A stretch of 32,889 nucleotides of DNA from JANQKX01 sp039028695 (GTDB lineage Bacteria; Pseudomonadota; Alphaproteobacteria; Kiloniellales; Kiloniellaceae): contig JBCCHN010000048.1 in assembly GCA_039028695.1 (NCBI GenBank), positions 1 to 32,889 on the forward strand, read 5' to 3'. Within the stretch, counting starts at the first letter, position 1. The number at the start of each line of letters is the position of its first letter. The position numbers and the translations under genes were made by a program. The notes under the pieces were generated by a model, which was given only the letters and a program-made list of their open reading frames with translations, was not told the DNA's origin and searched no databases. Shown here piece after piece: positions 1 to 6,677 of the stretch.

Positions 1-37
1 AAAGCCAATAACTGGTGTGTGCATATCCAGTCATTTT

Positions 38-117
38 TAAGGGACGTGTCAGCCCTTACGCCCTACCAGTGAAAACAAGCCCTGTCTTTAACGTCCCTTT
101 TGTCTGTCTTTTTTATT
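38..117 (+). terminator. Possible terminator or structured RNA element at window edge
   Basis: Positions 39-47 (AAGGGACGT) are the exact reverse complement of 91-99 (ACGTCCCTT), and a T-rich tail follows at about 100-115. The same left arm can instead pair locally (TAAGGG at 38-43 with CCCTTA at 53-58), so two mutually exclusive hairpins are possible. A further imperfect hairpin (ACTGG at 11-15 with CCAGT at 27-31) lies upstream. The long 43-nt loop is unusual for a plain terminator. Since the window starts here, this may be the end of an unseen plus-strand transcript. I recognise no RNA family. Confidence 0.3.
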
Positions 118-213
118 GCCAGGGTTCGGTGCCCGAAAGGCGTTCCAATGACTCACATTTCTGGAGGTATGGCGATGGAGTCGCAAAGGCGTGATGAAAG
201 GATCGGCCTTGCT

Positions 214-585
214 TCAGGAGGGATCATTGTCCAGGAAATCGGGAATTTTCCGACTGTCGTGCGCTTCCTGTTCGGTATCAACCGAATCAAGGCTGTCCCA
301 GTTCCAGGTCCGAACCTTCTCCAAGCTACCGTTGGAGAGGCGGGCTCCCGTTTTGGGATCGTGACGGTCTTGTTGAGACCCGTAATCTCGGTAATTTTCG
401 ACCCTCAAATCGACGCCCACCCGTGGCGCAGCGGCGGGGCCGCCATTGACGCCAATTGGGAACTTAAAGACCAGCATACCCTTGATATCGGAATCTTTGC
501 CGGATAGCTCGTCGTTTGCTTGCAATGGCGCCATTTGGCCAGCGTAAAGAGTGGCTGCAAGGGCAAGAAGGGGCAAAATTTTCAT
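214..585 (-). CDS. Small secreted protein of unknown function
   Basis: A 123-residue protein if started at the internal ATG at 585. That start places a classical signal peptide first: a lysine, then a Leu/Ala-rich core, with likely cleavage after about residue 23 (PLQA before NDEL). The longer ATG at 630 would add 15 non-hydrophobic residues in front of the signal and is less likely. The mature part is hydrophilic, contains a VFKFPIG segment followed by PRVGVDLRVE, and ends in an Asp-rich tail. I do not recognise the family. The shape suggests a periplasmic or cell-surface protein. No clear Shine-Dalgarno is seen, only a weak purine stretch. The opposite-strand ORF at 100-507 covers the same DNA but has no signal or family resemblance. 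Confidence 0.55.
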   Translation of the reverse strand: MKILPLLALAATLYAGQMAPLQANDELSGKDSDIKGMLVFKFPIGVNGGPAAAPRVGVDLRVENYRDYGSQQDRHDPKTGARLSNGSLEKVRTWNWDSLDSVDTEQEAHDSRKIPDFLDNDPS

Positions 586-638
586 CTTAAAAAGAGGCCC
601 TAAAGAACCGAATCGATGAGATAAAACCAAAATTAAGA

Positions 639-758
639 CTAAGTGATATGGGGCATGCTTGCAACAAGTGCGGCACCCGTCAACATGCCGCCCAGAAAAA
701 GCGAGACGACGACGACCACATCGCTCAAAGGCATGATTTTATGTGTCCCAATTTTCAT
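639..758 (-). CDS. Putative 39-residue single-pass membrane peptide
   Basis: From the ATG at 758 the frame gives a 39-residue peptide with a short basic N-terminus (MKIGTHKIMPLSD) followed by one hydrophobic segment with five consecutive valines and a glycine-rich GGMLTGAA core, then the stop. A purine-rich AAGAAGGGG stretch sits about ten bases upstream and could be the ribosome binding site. The frame extends to 872 with a hydrophilic, basic prefix that looks non-coding, so the internal start is preferred. The length and pattern fit small inner-membrane proteins. Function is unknown. It reads in the same direction as the secreted protein ending at 214 and may be cotranscribed with it. Confidence 0.4.
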   Translation of the reverse strand: MKIGTHKIMPLSDVVVVVSLFLGGMLTGAALVASMPHIT

Positions 759-1161
759 CAGAATGACCCCTTCTTGCCCCCTCTTTTCGGGGGTAGGTTT
801 CCCTCGCCCCAACATCCAAAAATGGGGCATTTGCGGATCGAGAGCGCCGCGAGTGCGGCCCTCGCCACGCAACCAATCGGTATGTATGTATATGCATTTA
901 TGAAGTCAATATTTAATCTAAAAATTTTTTCTTTAAATTCGATCCGTGAAGGAAAGTATGATTTTTCAGAAAGACTTGCACCCCATTGTGGTAAAAATTG
1001 ACCCTTTAGATTGAAGTGTGTTGGAAACTTTCTGCAGCATTTATTAGAAAATACATGCGGTTTTGCATTCTCCCTTAACTCAAACCGATTGGCTTCTCCT
1101 AGAAAAGCGGGCAAGCTGGATCGTTAACCATAATGTCACCGCCAGAAGGGAAGGGACGGCT
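759..1161. other. Gene-poor intergenic stretch, AT-rich in its centre
   Basis: About 400 bases between the minus-strand small membrane peptide and the plus-strand secreted protein. Roughly 890-1060 is markedly AT-rich, with a short GTAT repeat (about 881-892) and homopolymer runs, consistent with a divergent promoter region. Overlapping frames exist on both strands (648-1001 plus, 758-1114 minus), but their translations show no domain, signal or coherent composition. A TTGACC at 998-1003 resembles a -35 box, but I see no well-placed -10 partner. Confidence 0.4.
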
Positions 1162-1539
1162 ATGCGGCGAGCTTTGTACGCTTTTGTTTTTCTATTACTT
1201 GGCGGCGGATTGATAACTGTTGGTCTGGTCAGCCCCGGATGGGCTCAGGACCAAGAGGTTATCGTTGTCGATGGCACCCATTGGCAGCAAATGGAAGAGG
1301 ATCAAAAAATCGCATTCCTCGCCGGTATGATGCAGTTGGTCGAGTTTGAGCGCCAGTTGAGCGGAGGGACATTTCCGGCGGGCGAAAAGTCCTTGGTTCC
1401 GCCTTTGGCGAAGGGGGCCAAAGGACACACCATTGGCGATATGGTCGTCAAATTAGACGAATACTATCAGGCCAATCCAGACAACTCTGACCGCGCCGTG
1501 CTCCATGCCCTGTTCCAAGCGGTCATCTTGCCGCAATAG
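1162..1539 (+). CDS. Small secreted protein, family not recognised
   Basis: A 125-residue protein started at the ATG at 1162, which is preceded by AGAAGGGAAGGGA. The N-terminus is a typical signal peptide (MRR, then a Leu/Val/Gly core, likely cleaved after PGWA before QDQ). The mature part has a Trp-containing segment (DGTHWQQM), a helix (KIAFLAGMMQLVEFER) and a C-terminal LDEYYQANPDNS helix. This layout resembles small periplasmic helical proteins with a W...K...FL.G pattern and a late YY..P.N motif, but I cannot name the family. The frame is open upstream to 1063, but that part lacks signal-like character. It is followed 77 bases downstream by a lipoprotein gene in the same direction, so the two envelope genes may be cotranscribed. 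Confidence 0.65.
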   Translation: MRRALYAFVFLLLGGGLITVGLVSPGWAQDQEVIVVDGTHWQQMEEDQKIAFLAGMMQLVEFERQLSGGTFPAGEKSLVPPLAKGAKGHTIGDMVVKLDEYYQANPDNSDRAVLHALFQAVILPQ

Positions 1540-1616
1540 GGCGGTGACCCGAGGTCTTGCCGAAGGCCTTGCTGGTGGCTTTGATGGAATACGATTGCAA
1601 GAATGAGGCGAAGAAA

Positions 1617-1853
1617 ATGAGAAAAGTCAGCGTTTTGTCGATATTTTTTGCTGTGGCACTCGGGCTGTCTGCTTGCTCGGGCCTGACCCAGCAAGAGCAA
1701 CAGGCCTTGTCGGGCGGTGCCATCGGTGCCGCTGGTGGCGCCGTGGTTGGCGCCCTGGCCGGCAATCCGGCCATCGGTGCGGCCATTGGCGGTGCGGCTG
1801 GAACGGCCACCGGTGCCCTTTGGGATGACATCAAGGACCGCGTCGACAACTAG
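1617..1853 (+). CDS. Glycine-zipper outer-membrane lipoprotein
   Basis: A 78-residue lipoprotein. The ATG at 1617 is preceded by GAGGCGAAGAAA. The signal (MRKVSVLSIFF...) ends in a lipobox LSAC, predicting lipidation at about Cys19. After a short polar linker come repeated small-residue motifs (GGAIGAAGGAVVGALAG, then AIGGAAGTATGAL), the classic glycine zipper seen in the 17-kDa surface-antigen/OsmB-like group of lipoproteins. A short charged tail (DDIKDRVDN) closes the protein. The glycine zipper probably packs helices in or against the membrane. The precise role is unknown. An earlier in-frame ATG (1557) would bury the signal peptide and is rejected. Confidence 0.75.
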   Translation: MRKVSVLSIFFAVALGLSACSGLTQQEQQALSGGAIGAAGGAVVGALAGNPAIGAAIGGAAGTATGALWDDIKDRVDN

Positions 1854-2174
1854 GTTTCGGCGTCCGATTTTTGTGCCTTTGTTTGATCGATCAAGAGCGC
1901 GAATTTTGCCCTCATTTCCTGGCGCCATGCAGATGAGAGGCGGGCGGATGATCGGATAGCGCCGTTTCTATTCTAAAGATTCAAACATTGCGGCATCAAA
2001 GTGCAGGGACTGGGCGCTGCTCCTGAATGGAAGTTGCTCAGTAACGGCTCGGCACTTTTTGCGAGAATTCTAATAGAGACTGATCTACTCTGCGTGTTTG
2101 GAGTAATATTTTGTTTACTTTGTGACTTTAGCTTGCCTTTTGAATTTCATTGGCGGCAATCGGCTCGTTGATTC
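1854..2174. other. Intergenic leader upstream of the receiver/Hpt pair
   Basis: About 320 bases with no supported gene. It holds a perfect 12-base palindrome TTGATCGATCAA at 1883-1894, soon after the lipoprotein stop, and a weak stem TACTC (2086-2090) / GAGTA (2101-2105) followed by an AT-rich run. The last 80 bases before the response-regulator gene are AT-rich and probably contain its promoter, but no confident -35/-10 pair could be picked. Confidence 0.4.
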
Positions 2175-2693
2175 TTGATAACCTACGACCTCTCTAATCT
2201 CCGCGTTCTGATCGTGGATGACAACGACTACATGCGTCGGATCATCGCCATGTTTCTGCGCAGTATGGGAGTGCGTAAAATCATTGAGAAAGAGACCGCG
2301 GGTCAGGCTCTTTCGGAAGTACGACGATTCGTTCCAGATTTGCTCATTACCGATTGGATGATGCGGCCGGTGGACGGTCTGGATCTGGTCCGGCAAGTTC
2401 GCATGGATCGGGATCCGTCAATCAGCCATTTGCCCATCATCGTACTGACCGGCTTTACCGATTTGCCGCGGGTGTACCAGGCAAGAGACGCGGGTGTGCA
2501 CGAGGTTTTGGCCAAGCCTATTTCCGCCACAATCCTCTATCAACGCATCATTTCTTTGATTGAGCATCCCAAGCCGTTCTTGCGCACGACTGACTATTTC
2601 GGACCGGACCGGCACGGTGGACAAACAATCGTGGCGGAAAAGCCTACGTCTCCTGAGGTAGACGAAGCGGTTGAAGACGTAATCGAGATTTAG
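2175..2693 (+). CDS. Single-domain CheY-like response regulator with C-terminal tail
   Basis: A 172-residue protein. Residues about 8-125 form a receiver domain with every key position: acidic pair D15/D16 (LIVDDND), phospho-acceptor D60 (DLLITDWMM), switch T92 (IIVLTG) and K114 (VLAKP). A hydrophilic tail of about 45 residues ending in acidic residues follows, with no DNA-binding or enzymatic output domain, so it likely acts by protein-protein contact. The start is TTG at 2175: a stop lies immediately upstream in frame (2169-2171), and the next ATG (2232) would remove the acidic pair. No strong Shine-Dalgarno is visible, so translation may be weak. It abuts an Hpt gene, implying a phosphorelay pair. 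No kinase lies nearby. Confidence 0.85.
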   Translation: MITYDLSNLRVLIVDDNDYMRRIIAMFLRSMGVRKIIEKETAGQALSEVRRFVPDLLITDWMMRPVDGLDLVRQVRMDRDPSISHLPIIVLTGFTDLPRVYQARDAGVHEVLAKPISATILYQRIISLIEHPKPFLRTTDYFGPDRHGGQTIVAEKPTSPEVDEAVEDVIEI

Positions 2694-3242
2694 ATGACAG
2701 TGCCGTCGAAAAAAGCCAACCAGGGCGCCGTGCGCAGCCATCCGCCGGTGCGCTTGGGTGACCGAGTAAAAAAAGGGGCTGGCCCGGACCTGCGGAGTAT
2801 TTTAGCCCGCGTGGAACGGGGTATCGAGGCCATGCGCGGCGAATTCGATGGGGAGTTGAAGGCTTCCGTGGTCAAGATCGGTAAGGCCGGAGAGGCCTTT
2901 ACGACGCAATTGGGCGCGGTCGGAAACGCCACAGAGTCGCAGCTTTATCTGTTGGTGCATGACCTTCGCGGACAGGCGGGGACCTTTGACTACCACTTGG
3001 TGTCAACCATCGGCTCAATGCTCTGTTCCTACTTGGAGCAATGGGGTAAGGACAGTCCCGCAAGTGCGGCGAAAAAAGGCGCGGCTCCCAACCCCATTGT
3101 CATCCAAGCGCACATCGATGCCCTTAGAGCCATCTCCCTTGGCGGTATCACCGGCGACGGAGGTGATGTCGGAGAAGATTTGGTGCGCAGTCTGGAACAG
3201 CTACGCGCCAAAAAAGGCAAAATTTCTGCCTCTCGCGATTAA
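2694..3242 (+). CDS. Histidine-phosphotransfer (Hpt)-like protein
   Basis: A 182-residue protein whose ATG directly follows the stop of the receiver gene, so the two are almost certainly translationally linked. The central helix carries VHDLRGQAGTFDY, matching the Hpt consensus HxLRGxAxxFG, with H89 as the likely phospho-accepting histidine. Preceding residues 33-86 are helical, and a basic, disordered N-terminus (about 1-30) is present. The C-terminal part (about 125-180) also looks helical, with a Lys-rich end. The inferred role is phosphoryl shuttle to or from the adjacent receiver. The source kinase is not encoded in this window. The Hpt domain call rests on motif and context. An unrelated helical protein is possible but less likely. 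Confidence 0.7.
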   Translation: MTVPSKKANQGAVRSHPPVRLGDRVKKGAGPDLRSILARVERGIEAMRGEFDGELKASVVKIGKAGEAFTTQLGAVGNATESQLYLLVHDLRGQAGTFDYHLVSTIGSMLCSYLEQWGKDSPASAAKKGAAPNPIVIQAHIDALRAISLGGITGDGGDVGEDLVRSLEQLRAKKGKISASRD

Positions 3243-3334
3243 CCAATCCGATTCTGTATCCAAGCGGCTTCTGCCGGAGCTCCGCTCCTATGCCACCAGG
3301 CGAACCACGAAGCCTTGTGTATTTTTTTGTTTGG

Positions 3335-3355
3335 TTAACGTAATTTAGCCGTTAA
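3335..3355. promoter_or_regulatory. Inverted repeat TTAACG-N9-CGTTAA
   Basis: Perfect 6-base arms (3335-3340 and 3350-3355) separated by nine AT-rich bases, 37 bases before the start at 3393. The position fits an operator or promoter-overlapping site for the small downstream gene. It is not a canonical CtrA site, because the TTAA halves are too far apart. The binding protein is unknown. Confidence 0.3.
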
Positions 3356-3392
3356 AGTGAAGAAATAACGCGAATTAAGTCGGGTGGGGATC

Positions 3393-3587
3393 ATGAGCGA
3401 TAGGCCTTCAAACAAGCCCAAGATCGATCTTGTCGATCACAAAACTGCGGTTATGTCTTTGGACCGTGCAATGCTGCAGCGTCTCGAAGACGGGGAGGAT
3501 ACGGCGGCAGATCGGGCCGCGCTCGACCGTTTCACCGCAGAGATGGCCAATGCGCTTCAACAGCTAACCGTGGTGAAGCTGCACTAA
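3393..3587 (+). CDS. Small hypothetical protein, 64 residues
   Basis: The ATG at 3393 is preceded by GGTGGGGA. An in-frame GTG nine bases earlier is possible. The protein is hydrophilic, with no signal or membrane segment: a basic N-terminus (SDRPSNKPK), then a predicted helical hairpin with charged heptad-like spacing (LDRAMLQRLEDGED, then DRAALDRFTAEMANALQQL). I do not recognise the family. It follows the receiver/Hpt pair by 150 bases in the same direction and has its own upstream inverted repeat, so it may be an independent unit. The translation has a convincing coding composition, but function cannot be assigned. Confidence 0.5.
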   Translation: MSDRPSNKPKIDLVDHKTAVMSLDRAMLQRLEDGEDTAADRAALDRFTAEMANALQQLTVVKLH

Positions 3588-3618
3588 GGACATAGGTACC
3601 CAGGCGCACAGGGCCGCG

Positions 3619-3633
3619 CTCGCCTTCGGCGAG
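3619..3633. terminator. GC-rich hairpin between convergent genes
   Basis: CTCGCC-TTC-GGCGAG forms a six-pair stem with a tiny loop in the 58-base gap between two convergent genes (3587 and 3646). No T-tract follows on either strand, so intrinsic termination is doubtful. It may help stop read-through or stabilise 3' ends. Confidence 0.3.
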
Positions 3634-3645
3634 GGGTGTCTCCCG

Positions 3646-3987
3646 CTAGGAAGATGGGTTTTCGCACTCGATGCCTTTTTCGGCCAAAGCACTCTGCAAT
3701 TCGCCGTTTTGGAACATCTCCCTAACAATGTCGCAACCGCCCAAAAACTCGCCCTTAGCGTAGAGTTGTGGGATGGTCGGCCAGGAGCTGAAGTCTTTGA
3801 CTCCCTGGCGCAGGCCGGGGTCTTGCAGAACGTCGATACCTTTGAACTTAACACCCATATGGGAGAGGACCTGGACCACGGTTGCGGAAAAGCCGCACTG
3901 GGGGAAAACCGGTGCCCCTTTCATGAAAAGCACAACGTCGTTGTCCTGGATTTCCTTTTTGATTCGTTGGGCGATGGCGTCGTCCAT
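3646..3987 (-). CDS. grxD: Monothiol glutaredoxin, Grx4/GrxD family
   Basis: A 113-residue single-domain glutaredoxin, full length for the CGFS class. The signature CGFS lies at residues 31-34 (FPQCGFSATVVQVL), with the upstream MKGAP loop and downstream WPTIPQLY and GGCDIVREM glutathione-binding segments. These proteins bind a [2Fe-2S] cluster with glutathione across a dimer, and pass clusters to apo-proteins or to BolA. The gene lies 101 bases downstream of bolA on the same strand, a pairing with known physical and functional partnership in iron-sulfur handling and iron sensing. The start ATG at 3987 gives the expected N-terminus and is preceded by AGGAAAAGGGAC. Nothing looks truncated. Confidence 0.95.
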   Translation of the reverse strand: MDDAIAQRIKKEIQDNDVVLFMKGAPVFPQCGFSATVVQVLSHMGVKFKGIDVLQDPGLRQGVKDFSSWPTIPQLYAKGEFLGGCDIVREMFQNGELQSALAEKGIECENPSS

Positions 3988-4032
3988 TTCTATGTCCCTT
4001 TTCCTATCAAGGAGAATTAGCTTGTCCGATTA

Positions 4033-4079
4033 GTTGATTGACTGGCATGAACTTTTTGGAATTAGGATATGCCATCAAC
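4033..4079. other. Long imperfect hairpin between bolA and grxD
   Basis: TGGCAT at 4043-4048 pairs with ATGCCA at 4069-4074, and GTTGA at 4033-4037 pairs with TCAAC at 4075-4079, with a five-base bulge on one arm. The hairpin occupies most of the AT-rich bolA-grxD spacer. It could be an mRNA processing or stability element that sets the relative levels of BolA and GrxD. No T-tract suggests a full terminator. Confidence 0.3.
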
Positions 4080-4088
4080 TTTCTGCAG

Positions 4089-4328
4089 TTAATTGTCCGC
4101 CGGGCTTGAGGTTTGCAAGGCCAAGGCATGAAGCTCGTTACCCATGCGACCCTTTAGGGCCTGATAGACCATTTGATGCTGTTGCACGCGGCTTCTGCCG
4201 GCGAAGGCTTCTGAGACCACATAGGCGGCGTAGTGGTCGCCATCGCCCCGCAGGTCCTCAATCTTGACCTGGGCATCGGGCAAAGCGGCCTTGATCAAGC
4301 TCTCGATTTCGGCGGGGTTCATGGGCAT
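4089..4328 (-). CDS. bolA: BolA family protein
   Basis: A 79-residue BolA-fold protein started at the ATG at 4328, ten bases after AAGGA. The frame is open to 4376, but the extra 16 residues are not family-like. The sequence shows the BolA pattern: IESLIKAALPDAQVKIEDL, GDGDHYAAYVVSEAF, then AGRSRVQQHQMVYQAL and the conserved ELHALAL strand with a histidine used in cluster coordination in BolA-Grx complexes. The protein is expected to form a [2Fe-2S]-bridged heterodimer with the CGFS glutaredoxin encoded next. It follows purL by 113 bases in the same direction, as in many alphaproteobacteria. Confidence 0.92.
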   Translation of the reverse strand: MPMNPAEIESLIKAALPDAQVKIEDLRGDGDHYAAYVVSEAFAGRSRVQQHQMVYQALKGRMGNELHALALQTSSPADN

Positions 4329-4441
4329 GACAAAGAGGTCCTTCGAAAAAGCCAAACAAGAAGGCATGTCAGCCATCGGCCCTGTCGGCTCACTTGATCT
4401 GTTCCGTCAAATGACATTGCCAATGCCACAGAAGTTCGCCC

Positions 4442-6667
4442 TCAAACGGTTTGATCCATGTAATCGGGCAGCCAATCCTCGTGAGCACGGCGCAACTCGT
4501 CCAGCAATATGGGGGCGCAGTTGGGTAAGGTCAATTCCCGCCCGCCCGTAATACCGATTATTTGGGCCGGGATACCGGCCTGTTCAGCAGCCGCCATGAT
4601 TTCATCCGATTGGTCGCAGGCAAGGAGGTAGCGGGCCTGATCCTCGCCAAATAGCCAGGCATGGAGCGGAATCTCCGGCTTCGGCCCTTGGTCAAGGCGA
4701 GCCCCGCGATTGCCTGCCAAGGCCATTTCAGCAACGGCTACCGCCAAGCCCCCATCGGAGATATCGTGACAGGTATCGACCCGACCCTGTTCAATGAGGT
4801 TGCGGACAAAATCACCATGGCGCCGCTCGTCGCCCAGGTTCACCGTGGGTGGAGCGCCTTCGGACTGGCCGGCAATTTCCCTCAAGAATAGTCCAGCACC
4901 CATATGACCTTTAGTTTTTCCAATTAGAACAATCGATTGCTTGTCTTTCTTAAACGAAATAGTTGCTATTTTTGAAAGATCTTCGATGAGGCCGACACCG
5001 CCAATGACCGGTGTGGGCAGAATGGCTTGGCCGTTGGTTTCATTGTACAGCGATACATTTCCCGAAACGACGGGGTAGTCCAGGGCCGAACAGGCCTCGC
5101 GCATGCCCGTCACGCAGCCAACGAACTGCCCCATGATCCGGGGGCGCTCCGGGTTACCGAAATTCATGTTGTCGGTTACGGCCAGAGGCTTGGCGCCACA
5201 GGCCGTGATGTTGCGCCAGGATTCAGCGACGGCCTGGGCGCCACCCCGTTCCGGGTCCGCCTGGCAATAGCGTGGCGTGCAATCACTGGCCACGGCCAAG
5301 CCCCGTTGGCTGCCGTGAATGCGCACAATGCCAGCGTCCCCGCCGGGGCGGCCTACCGTATCGGCCATGACCATGTGATCATATTGCTCCCAAACCCAGC
5401 GCTTGGAGCAAAGGTCGGGACAGCCCATCATGCTTAGCAAGGATTGGGCCAAGTCGGCCGGCGCCGCCACATCGTTTGGCGCAATGGTAGGCGAAGGGGG
5501 CGTGGGGTCCCAGGGCCGATCGTATTCGGGGGAGGCCTCGGCCAGGGGGTCGATCGGCAAATCCCCGACCACATCGCCATTTATTTTCAGAACCATGCGG
5601 CCACTGTCGGTCAGATGACCGATAACCGCGAAGTTGAGGTCCCACTTTTCATAGATTTGCCGGGCCAGCTCCTCCTTGCCGGGGCGCAGCACCATCAACA
5701 TGCGCTCTTGGCTTTCCGAGAGCATCATCTCGTAAGGGGTCATGCCGCTTTCCCGGCAAGGCACCCTATCCAGGGCCAGCTCCACGCCGACCCCACCCTT
5801 GGAGGCCATCTCGAACGAGGACGAGGTGAGCCCGGCGGCACCCATGTCCTGAATGGCGATGATAGCATCGGTTTCCATCAACTCCAGGCAGGCTTCAATC
5901 AGCAGCTTCTCGGTGAAGGGATCGCCCACCTGAACCGTGGGGCGCTTTTCCTCCGAGTCCTCATCGAACTCGGCCGAGGCCATGGTGGCGCCATGAATCC
6001 CGTCGCGGCCGGTTTTTGAGCCGGCATAGACCACCGGATTACCGGCTCCGGCGGCGGCTGAATAAAAGATCCGGTCGGCGCGGGCCAGACCCACGGTCAT
6101 GGCATTGACCAGGATGTTTCCGTTGTAGGAGGGATCGAAATTGACCTCACCGCCAACGGTGGGGATGCCGACGCAGTTGCCGTAACCGCCGATCCCCGCC
6201 ACCACACCGGCCACCAGATGCCGGGTCTTGGGGTGATCAGGCGCACCAAACCGCAGGGCATTAATGTTGGCGATGGGACGGGCTCCCATGGTGAAGACAT
6301 CCCGTAAGATGCCGCCCACGCCGGTGGCGGCCCCTTGGTAGGGCTCGATATAGCTGGGGTGATTATGGCTCTCCATCTTGAAGATGGCCGCCAGGCCCTC
6401 GCCGATGTCCACGACACCCGCGTTCTCCCCCGGTCCCTTGATCACCTGCGGCCCGCTCGTCGGCAGAGTCTTAAGCCACTTTTTGGAGGACTTATAAGAG
6501 CAATGTTCCGACCACATGACCGAAAAAATACCCAGTTCCAGCAAATTTGGCGCCCGCCCCATGATCTGCAGGACTCGGTCATACTCATCCGGCGATAGGC
6601 CATGTTGAGCCACCACTTCGCTGGTGATTTCGTCATTGCCCACAGGCAGGTTTTCGTAAGAACTCAT
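4442..6667 (-). CDS. purL: Phosphoribosylformylglycinamidine synthase subunit PurL
   Basis: A 741-residue small-type PurL, the ATP-dependent synthetase subunit of FGAM synthase (FGAR + Gln + ATP to FGAM), which works with PurQ and PurS. The catalytic His region is MWSEHCSYKSS (H55). Downstream are GPGENAGVVDIG, the substrate loop ESHNHPSYIEPYQGAATGVGG and the duplicated AIRS-like half containing GNVSLYNET. The start at 6667 is chosen because GAGGAAAGGGTG precedes it and it clears purQ by ten bases. The longer ATG at 6706 would overlap purQ. The coding region includes an unusual AT-rich, rare-codon patch at about 4895-5000 (see findings). Cytoplasmic, de novo purine synthesis. Confidence 0.96.
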   Translation of the reverse strand: MSSYENLPVGNDEITSEVVAQHGLSPDEYDRVLQIMGRAPNLLELGIFSVMWSEHCSYKSSKKWLKTLPTSGPQVIKGPGENAGVVDIGEGLAAIFKMESHNHPSYIEPYQGAATGVGGILRDVFTMGARPIANINALRFGAPDHPKTRHLVAGVVAGIGGYGNCVGIPTVGGEVNFDPSYNGNILVNAMTVGLARADRIFYSAAAGAGNPVVYAGSKTGRDGIHGATMASAEFDEDSEEKRPTVQVGDPFTEKLLIEACLELMETDAIIAIQDMGAAGLTSSSFEMASKGGVGVELALDRVPCRESGMTPYEMMLSESQERMLMVLRPGKEELARQIYEKWDLNFAVIGHLTDSGRMVLKINGDVVGDLPIDPLAEASPEYDRPWDPTPPSPTIAPNDVAAPADLAQSLLSMMGCPDLCSKRWVWEQYDHMVMADTVGRPGGDAGIVRIHGSQRGLAVASDCTPRYCQADPERGGAQAVAESWRNITACGAKPLAVTDNMNFGNPERPRIMGQFVGCVTGMREACSALDYPVVSGNVSLYNETNGQAILPTPVIGGVGLIEDLSKIATISFKKDKQSIVLIGKTKGHMGAGLFLREIAGQSEGAPPTVNLGDERRHGDFVRNLIEQGRVDTCHDISDGGLAVAVAEMALAGNRGARLDQGPKPEIPLHAWLFGEDQARYLLACDQSDEIMAAAEQAGIPAQIIGITGGRELTLPNCAPILLDELRRAHEDWLPDYMDQTV

Positions 6668-6677
6668 CACCCTTTCC

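Noticed and set aside
100..507. Plus-strand 135-residue open frame
   Set aside because: It is antisense to a minus-strand gene with a clear signal peptide, and its translation has no recognisable domain or signal.
758..1114. Minus-strand 118-residue open frame in the AT-rich gap
   Set aside because: Composition is erratic, no ribosome binding site or motif is seen, and it overlaps the likely promoter zone for the next gene.
1883..1894. TTGATCGATCAA as an FNR/Anr box
   Set aside because: The FNR consensus is TTGAT-N4-ATCAA (14 bases). This palindrome is two bases shorter, so the half-site spacing is wrong.
5027..6019. Several plus-strand frames of 70-190 residues opposite purL
   Set aside because: PurL on the minus strand is unambiguous; these frames follow from GC-rich codon structure.
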